Shown piece after piece: positions 58,211-64,000 of a stretch of 64,000 bases of DNA. The DNA is from Atherinomorus stipes. Taxonomy: Eukaryota; Chordata; Actinopteri; Atheriniformes; Atherinidae. Within the stretch, counting starts at the first letter, position 1. Each line of letters starts with the position of its first letter. The stretch is taken from contig JALJCO010008736.1 of NCBI GenBank assembly GCA_023101725.1, positions 1 to 64,000 of the forward strand, given 5' to 3'. Position numbers and translations under genes: made by a program. Below the pieces are notes generated by a model. It saw nothing but the letters and a program-made list of their open reading frames with translations, made no database searches and was not told the origin of the DNA.

Positions 58211-58722
58211 CAACAATGTCAATGTGGCACAATCAACACACCCCTCCATGCTTTATTCCTGGTGGATGGTTGGTAGACATGAGTTGGCAATGGATAGAAT
58301 TGCAGGTGTGATTTGTTTTTTGTTGTTGTTGCTGTGTTTAACTATTTAATCAATTTTTAGCAACTCAGTCTAATTGCTAGCAATGACATTATTCTACAAC
58401 CATCATTTTTAATCACAATTTAATGTAGTAATTAATGACAAGTCTGATGCTCCAATAACATGTTACCATCACATTTATTGACTTTGTACTAAATGTACAC
58501 ATTCCATTTCCTCCTTTCAATGAAAATAGAATTTAGTTTGCAGGATTTCTTTCTTTTTTAAAAGTTTCTTTTTTTTTTAAGTTTACAAATGTGACTATTG
58601 TAGACATGGAATCCCAATTCATAAAAACTTAAAAAACATTAACAAATAAAAATACATTATTTTCAAATAACTCAATTAAGTAGTAGGACACATCAAGTGT
58701 TATGAGATAAAGATTATTGTTG

Positions 58723-58732
<10 letters not shown>

Positions 58733-58769
<37 letters not shown>

Positions 58770-58770
58770 A
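58733..58770. repeat. (ATT)n microsatellite
   Basis: A run of about 11-12 ATT triplets. Confidence 0.95.
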
Positions 58771-59767
58771 GGGGGGAAAAACTTGAAACAAAGTGATACC
58801 CAAAAGAAACCACAGCAGGAGCATGTTACAACTATTTATGCTAATTATGTTCATGGACAGTAGCCCAGTAATGACTTTCTTTTTTTTTCTGTTTTTTTCA
58901 CATATGTCTTGATGGTTTTTCCTCTTTTTTATTATCTTGTGTTGTATTATTTTACCATAGTCCGATATTATGTACTTAAAATGCTGAGATTATTTTTATT
59001 TCTATCTTTACTTTTACACGCCTGTTGTATGCAAATTTGTTATAATTTCTAGATAGAGCATAGCTAGCCTATATATATTTTGTTTTGCTTTTCTTTATTG
59101 TTTTATTTTCTGTCCCTTTATTCCCTCTTATTAATTAACTTGCAGAAAAGTGGGCCCCCTAATATAAGCTTTCAGTAGCTTCTCTGGGAGACCCATTTCA
59201 CACCTCATTCGCTGAAAGTAATTGTATGTTTGTATTTTCATGCAGTGTGTGTGTGAATAAAACTTAAAACTTGACGCATATGTTGTTTCAAAATGTGTAT
59301 TTACTTTTCAGGACTAATTAAATCTTCCACAAGCTGTCTACATTGGCAGTTCTAGCACTTCTTCCTTATTAAAGATGCAGACTGAACTGAGCACTGATAA
59401 GTCTGTGATCTCTGTCCAAAATTTGTCGACCTGAAGAATTTTTTTTATAACGGCATTTCATAGTTTCATCTTTATTTGATCAAACATGAGAATATATTTG
59501 TAGACTGCAAACATCAATTTAAAACCTTGAAGAAAAACATGAATACATTAAATAAAGTCTGTGTAAAGTCGATAAATATATGTGCAAACTAACAATTAAG
59601 CGGATAATTCAGACATGGCTCCACCATTTGTAGACACTTTTCTTTGATACCTGAAACGCTTCCCTATGAGAGACTCTGCCTCTATCAGGTGCTCTTTTAC
59701 GAGAGCATTATAAATGAATAAGTTCTTAGACAAATTTTTAAAATCATATAGCTCCAAAGTGAAAATA
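58771..59767. other. Unassigned AT-rich DNA
   Basis: The stretch ending AATAAAACTTAAAACTT near 59275 resembles a LINE 3' untranslated tail on the plus strand, but no coding part is attached. Nothing else is recognised. Confidence 0.3.
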
Positions 59768-60047
59768 CTTAGTTATATAATGACTGAAGCTGCATTTTTA
59801 AACATTTTTTGAAGATGAAGAGGGAGGTAGACATTTTCAATTTCTTGTCAAGTTCATTCCAAATCTGTGGTCCTCTGCACACAATGCCTAGACTGGTTTG
59901 TTTAAGCCTGCGTTTTTTTCCAGCAATTCGATTTCTATTCTTTGTGGCATAAGTTTGTGTGGGAAGAAAGACTGGAATGAGATTACAGAGTCTGTAACTA
60001 ATTTTCCATTGTTGTGTCATCTTTTCAGACCTTACATATTTCAGCAA
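59768..60047 (-). pseudogene. LINE ORF2 C-terminal relic
   Basis: The 92-codon minus frame contains YATKNRNRI, then TSLGIVCRGPQIWNELDKKL and SLFIFKKCLKMQL. The pattern 'R.GP.IWN.L...l....s...FKk.lK..L' is characteristic of the C-terminal end of reverse transcriptase proteins of CR1/L2/Rex-type LINEs. Upstream RT domains are absent. Confidence 0.75.
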
Positions 60048-60447
60048 GACAGTGTTACTGTAGATTGCACACTACATGTATAACAATAATTCATCCGAGT
60101 TCTGGGCCCACTTGCCTGCAGTCCAGACCTTTCCATTATTGGTTCATCATGAAATGTAAAATACATGACAGCTTAGCAGCTAGAATCATGTCCGTCAGGA
60201 ATGGGACAATGTTCCTCTCTCAGGTCATTTTAGGTCAACATTTAGGTTTCCCTTCATGAAGACTGTTCAAAGAAGAGGGGATCCTACACAGCAGCCAACC
60301 TTTGTAACATTGATTTGTCTCACTTTCAGCATTTTGTGCCATTTCTCTGTGAACAAAATATTCATTTATGTAGTTGGCAAATCTGTGCATCCTGTTTTTA
60401 TTAAAATTTTACACAGCATCCCAACATTTTTTGGAATTAGGATTGGG
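60035..60447 (+). pseudogene. Tc1-like transposon 3' part with right inverted end
   Basis: The plus-strand sequence TATTTCAGCAAGACAGTG, CTGCAGTCCAGACCTTTC, ATCATGAAATGTAAAATA, GAATGGGACAATGTTCCTCT and AAGAAGAGGGGATCCTACAC follows, base for base with small changes, the 3' half of a Tc1-like transposase (the ARQCYC-like and CSPDL regions), but frames are broken. It ends ACAGCATCCCAACATTTTTT, then GGAATTAGGATTG, the terminal repeat. The left part is missing. The beginning overlaps the start of the minus-strand LINE relic. Confidence 0.75.
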
Positions 60448-61609
60448 ACTGTAAATTCTGCAGACTTCAAAAAGTAATTAAAAAGCACAGAAGAACATCA
60501 CATATACATATGTATAGATTTATTTAGAAAGCAAGATAGGATGTTCAGCTGTTACACTATTGCTTGTTTCCATGCGAGAAAGCCTTGTACAGCCATGCCT
60601 GCCTTCCCTCCTGCTGTTGTCCTGCTCTCCATATGCCTCTGATCCACTTAAGTGCTCTCCATTTCAGCCTCTTAGAGTCATCAAACTAAATTTACAGCCC
60701 TTTGGTCTCTTTCCCTTGAGAGCCCTCTCTTGCTGTGACACCATTCCCTAAGGCCCAACATTATGATGTTCTGTTGTTTGCATGTGTGCGCTTTGCGACA
60801 TGATCAGCAAGGGAGCGTGCCTGGGTTTTATTGCTTTCTGTTAAGTTTGGACTGTTTGCATGGTCACCTCTGGAGACTGCTCTGTTTGTTTTCGAATCCC
60901 CAAAACACCCATAACCGCTTATGACTAATTTCTCCTTGTGACCACAGATCAAACATAAATTATTTGGAGAGGTTGTAATATGAAAGTGTGAATAGTCCCT
61001 GTTTAATTGAAACATATGCTTAATGATCTGTTACGATGCAAATGGGGCTTGCGTGTAGTTTATTAGATGAGTCTTTTTCACATGGGAGCCCTTAGCATGA
61101 ACCCATTATGTTGCTTCTAATGGAAGGGAAATGGTTGATAGGAAAAGCTGACATGAAAATGGCTGTAAAACTATGAAAGAGACTCAGAGTGGACATGAGC
61201 AGAGATGAATGCTTCAACCTATGTACAGACATTAGCTGAATGATTGTCGAAGAGTCAAGCTCCACGAGCAGATGCCCCTAAGAACATAAAGGGGTCCAGT
61301 CTGGTACTAGCAAGATGCACCCAATGTAATCGCCATGAGGAGGTTAAAAGTTGAATTATTCTGAACACCTTTTAATGGCAGTGGTCTCCACCATTTTTTT
61401 CAACCACGGCCAGTAGCGTGCTGCTTTGTGCAACTTAACTTACAAATAAGCTTGAAAATATTCACACAAACATTCCATGTTACCTTGGCACAATTAATAG
61501 GAAGTCACATGATGTGTTGGAGTGAATCAATTTTCATTTGCCTTGAAAAGATTTTGCAAATTTGGAAGTGGAAATTCAACACCGTGAGAGTTGAATTCTT
61601 GTCTATAGT
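60448..61609. other. Unassigned non-coding stretch
   Basis: No exon, RNA gene or transposon end is recognised. Confidence 0.4.
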
Positions 61610-62050
61610 TTATATGGGAACCACTGAAGTGTTAGATTAACACTTTTCAAAGTGTTAAAAATTACAAACACTGTCACAGTGTTAATTAACAAACTCTTGC
61701 AGTGTTAAACTTTAACACCAAAATGGCTAATAGTAAAGTCTGTGTTGAAAGTTACCCAACTGGGGTTGCTAATCACAATAAGTTTCATTTTACTAATTGC
61801 ATTCTACCAATTTCTAGATTAAGTAATGATGAGATTAAGGACTTTATTTGCACTTAAGCAGCCTATGTGTTACTAGTATAAGGAAATGATTATGGTGTGG
61901 GCCTCACTGGAACCAACTCATCTGTTACTGTCCAAGTTCAATCAGCCCAGTGTCAACACTGGGGGAAACTCAAGGGATTACATATACACCTAACTCACAG
62001 TGCAGAATGGAACAGAGGGCGCCACAAAGTATGATGGGAAATATTCAAAC
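61610..62050. repeat. GTGTTAA/TTAACAC-rich dispersed repeat, left part
   Basis: It carries repeated AAGTGTTAAAAATTAC, CAGTGTTAATTAAC, CAGTGTTAAACTTTAACACC motifs. Matching motifs (AAGTGTTAAATGTTAC, CAACAGTTAATTGTG) resume at about 62920 beyond the hAT insertion, so one element probably spans 61610-63250 and was split. Confidence 0.5.
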
Positions 62051-62860
62051 TAGAGCCCTGCACTGGAGCCCCAGGCCCAAGGGCCAGGCTACCATTATCC
62101 CGGGCCCGGGCTGGGCTCAGATTCTTTTTGTTCAAACCTGCTAATTAGAAAGATGTGTGCTGTGTTTGTGTTCAACCAATTTAAATGGCAACACCTGAAC
62201 GCAGAAGCTGCTCTTCCCTTCTCCCCCTAGTTGTTGTCTTTATAAAGATAAAGAAGAAAATATTTTTGATAAGCTTTTGCTATGTTTATCCTAATAATAA
62301 TAAACACTGATACAGTTTAAGTGTGTTGGCTTTGTATAGTTTAGATAGAAGTGTTTATTTGTTAAGAGGCATAATTGCTGTGGTGTGCAGGTCAAATTGT
62401 CATGCTCTGCAGCATTTGCATTGCTCAGTCATTTCAGCAAATTAAATAATCAATTAAACACCCTCCAAAATGCTTAATACGCTTTACAAATTAATCTTAA
62501 TATTGAAAGGAAACAAAATATAACCACTTATTCCATAAAAGTCCTCAGATCGGAGGTCTATAACTGCACCTACTGTATAGAATGCACATCAATTCTCATT
62601 AAATAGGATGATGCAGTCATTAAAATAAATCAATTCATATTTAACTTTAAATAAAATATCGTGCAATATCACACTAAGATGCCCAATTAACCTGTCTTAA
62701 TGTCAGCATCTTAACAGTCGACAGGTTTAAGAAAAAAAAGTTGGGCTTCATTAGGGTTCGGGCCTGAGAATTTTGAAAATCTGTCGGGCCGGGCTGGGGC
62801 TCCATCCCTTCAGACCAAGGCTTGACTTAGGCCCCGATATTAGGCCCATGCAGGGCACTA
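62051..62860. mobile_element. hAT MITE with 8-bp target duplication
   Basis: The left end TAGAGCCCTGCACTGGAGCC mirrors the right end TAGGCCCATGCAGGGCACTA. The target duplication is ATTCAAAC (62043-62050) and ATTCAAAT (62861-62868). The subterminal parts are strikingly GC-rich (CCCGGGCCCGGGCTGGGC; CGGGCCGGGCTGGGGC) around an AT-rich core. It is 810 bp and non-coding. Confidence 0.92.
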
Positions 62861-63002
62861 ATTCAAATGAACCCACTACAGGACCAATTACACTAAACCA
62901 AGATGTTCCAACAACACTCCCAAGTGTTAAATGTTACTATGCCATGATATTACATCCACACAGCCATAATTGTTCACCCCAACAGTTAATTGTGTTTTAA
63001 TC

Positions 63003-63215
63003 CAGTGTTTCTTAACTGCAGTCCTTGGGACCCACTGCCCTGCATATCTTTAATGTGTTCCTACTCCAAAATACCTGATTCAGATTAACAAACTTTCCCC
63101 TCAAGTTCTTTGCAGCCTGTTAACGAGCCATTCATTTGATTCAGGTGTGTGAAATCAGGGTTGCCTCCAAGACATGCAGGGCAGTGGGCCTGACGACTGG
63201 AGTTGAGAAACTCTG
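63003..63215. mobile_element. Small hAT MITE
   Basis: The left end CAGTGTTTCTTAACTGCAGT mirrors the right end ACTGGAGTTGAGAAACTCTG. The target duplication is TTTTAATC (62995-63002) and CTTTAATC (63216-63223). It is 213 bp, non-coding. It lies only 140 bp beyond the previous hAT element. Confidence 0.9.
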
Positions 63216-63629
63216 CTTTAATCAACACTAAAAACTTTTAACACAAGAAACACTTTTAAATTTGCTTTGTACATTACTTTTCATTTGTTCACATTTTGTG
63301 ATCGTAAAATTGATTTCCTTTTTATAACGATTTTTGAGGTTGTTCCAATTGTAAGGAAATAGTTTGATTAATGATATTTTGCTCATCTATTGGTACATGG
63401 TCAATGTCCTCCTAACTTTTATATGACTGTATTGTTTATAAGACTGATTGATTATTGCAGCATTGCTGAGTTTCTTAAGATGACTCACCAATGCTGTGAA
63501 GATAAAAAAAGAGACATATGTACAGTATCACTTTAAACATTAGATTATGATACAAACCAGAAATCTGCAGTCATAATGTCTAAAAATGAGTCTTGAATAA
63601 GTCTTAATTCTTGCTGTGTCACTTTGCAG

Positions 63630-64000
63630 AATGTATTCCTACGACGAGGTAGTTCTCGAGGAGATGGGACCATGCCCTCTAGACCCAATCGAAAAGGCTC
63701 AGTGGGTCGCGGAGATGTCTTTGTGGTGGACGAGGACACTGAGTTGTTTGATCCTATCTTCCAAAATCCCCAATGGAAACCTTCCAGAAATGGACTGAAA
63801 GGAAGTCAAAAGGGGAAACCTGATCTTTTATCTAAAAAACTAGAGGAGAACATCACAACAGAGAAGGATACAGATTCTAGTGGAAGGACTTCTCTGTTCC
63901 CTAAAAAACCCTCAGAAGACATAATTGACTTAGATATAGAAAGTCCCCCAAGGAAGCCCTCTAGGATCCCTTCAAGTCCTACAACATCCACAGATTCCAA
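63630..64000 (+). CDS. Large coding exon of a secreted matrix-type protein, with two RGD motifs (partial)
   Basis: The acceptor CACTTTGCAG precedes 63630 and the frame (phase 0) stays open to the window end, 123 codons. It encodes NVFLRRGSSRGDGTMPSRPN, then SVGRGDVFVVDEDTELFDPI and, further on, KPSRNGLKGSQKGKPD and PPRKPSRIPSSP. Two RGD tripeptides (residues 10-12 and 27-29; candidate integrin ligands) flank a basic Ser-rich stretch, and an acidic EDTELFDP patch follows. The rest is Lys/Ser/Pro-rich, probably disordered and possibly glycosylated. Upstream partners in phase are the linker exon ending 42252 and the signal-peptide exon ending 50513. No named family is recognised. The exon continues past 64000. 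Confidence 0.85.

Noticed and set aside
58771..59280. Complete LINE on the plus strand
   Set aside because: Only a 3'-tail-like sequence is visible. The nearest RT-like frames (58206-57961 and 60047-59769) are on the opposite strand.
31968..63700. Identification as collagen IX alpha-1
   Set aside because: The internal-promoter layout is similar, but in that protein the collagen repeat follows the TSPN domain directly. Here a Pro/Ser-rich linker and an RGD exon without Gly-X-Y follow.
1..64000. CRISPR array, bacterial operon or phage region
   Set aside because: The tandem units at 1-1845 have no unique spacers, and splice structure and repeat content show vertebrate nuclear DNA.

Overview
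The window is nuclear DNA from a ray-finned (teleost) fish. The evidence is long AT-rich introns with GT-AG splice sites, no bacterial-style gene packing, and repeat families typical of fish genomes: a tRNA-derived SINE, L2/CR1-like LINE relics, Tc1-like transposon relics, hAT elements with 8-bp target duplications, and MITEs flanked by TTAA. Most short open frames are chance frames or lie inside repeats.

The only clear host coding sequence is on the + strand. Five exons (31968-32115, 32231-32389, 35458-35650, 41712-41846, 42172-42252) join in consistent splice phases. Together they encode a laminin-G-like thrombospondin N-terminal (TSPN) domain of the kind found at the front of several collagen chains and other matrix proteins, followed by a Pro/Ser-rich linker. 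The signal-peptide exon upstream is not identified. A further coding exon starts at 63630 and runs off the window; it is basic, Ser/Pro-rich and carries two RGD motifs. Between them, at 50421-50513, a separate first exon encodes a signal peptide and has a TATA-like box just upstream. Its phase-0 donor fits the phase-0 acceptor at 63630. Either the matrix gene has an internal second promoter that skips the TSPN domain (the arrangement known for collagen IX alpha-1), or a second secreted-protein gene starts there. The family member is not recognised.

Layout. 1-1845: 102-bp tandem satellite, merging into a TGACA-rich repeat (to about 2335). 2336-14500: mostly unique intergenic or intronic DNA with two MITEs, a SINE and a dispersed repeat. 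14500-20105: dense LINE relics, one possibly split by a hAT relic and a fold-back element. 20106-31090: unassigned DNA, two inverted-repeat elements, a hAT element nested in a TTAA element with its empty site preserved at 7313-7741, a hAT element with a BED-finger relic, and a TA-flanked MITE. 31968-42252: TSPN exons with MITE-rich introns. 42253-63629: a very long intron or intergenic stretch holding Tc1 relics, a TTAA MITE, the alternative first exon, a composite DNA-transposon block with a Myb/SANT-like frame, microsatellites, more LINE relics and two well-delimited hAT MITEs. 63630-64000: RGD exon.

All family names rest on reading motifs by eye; no database search was possible.
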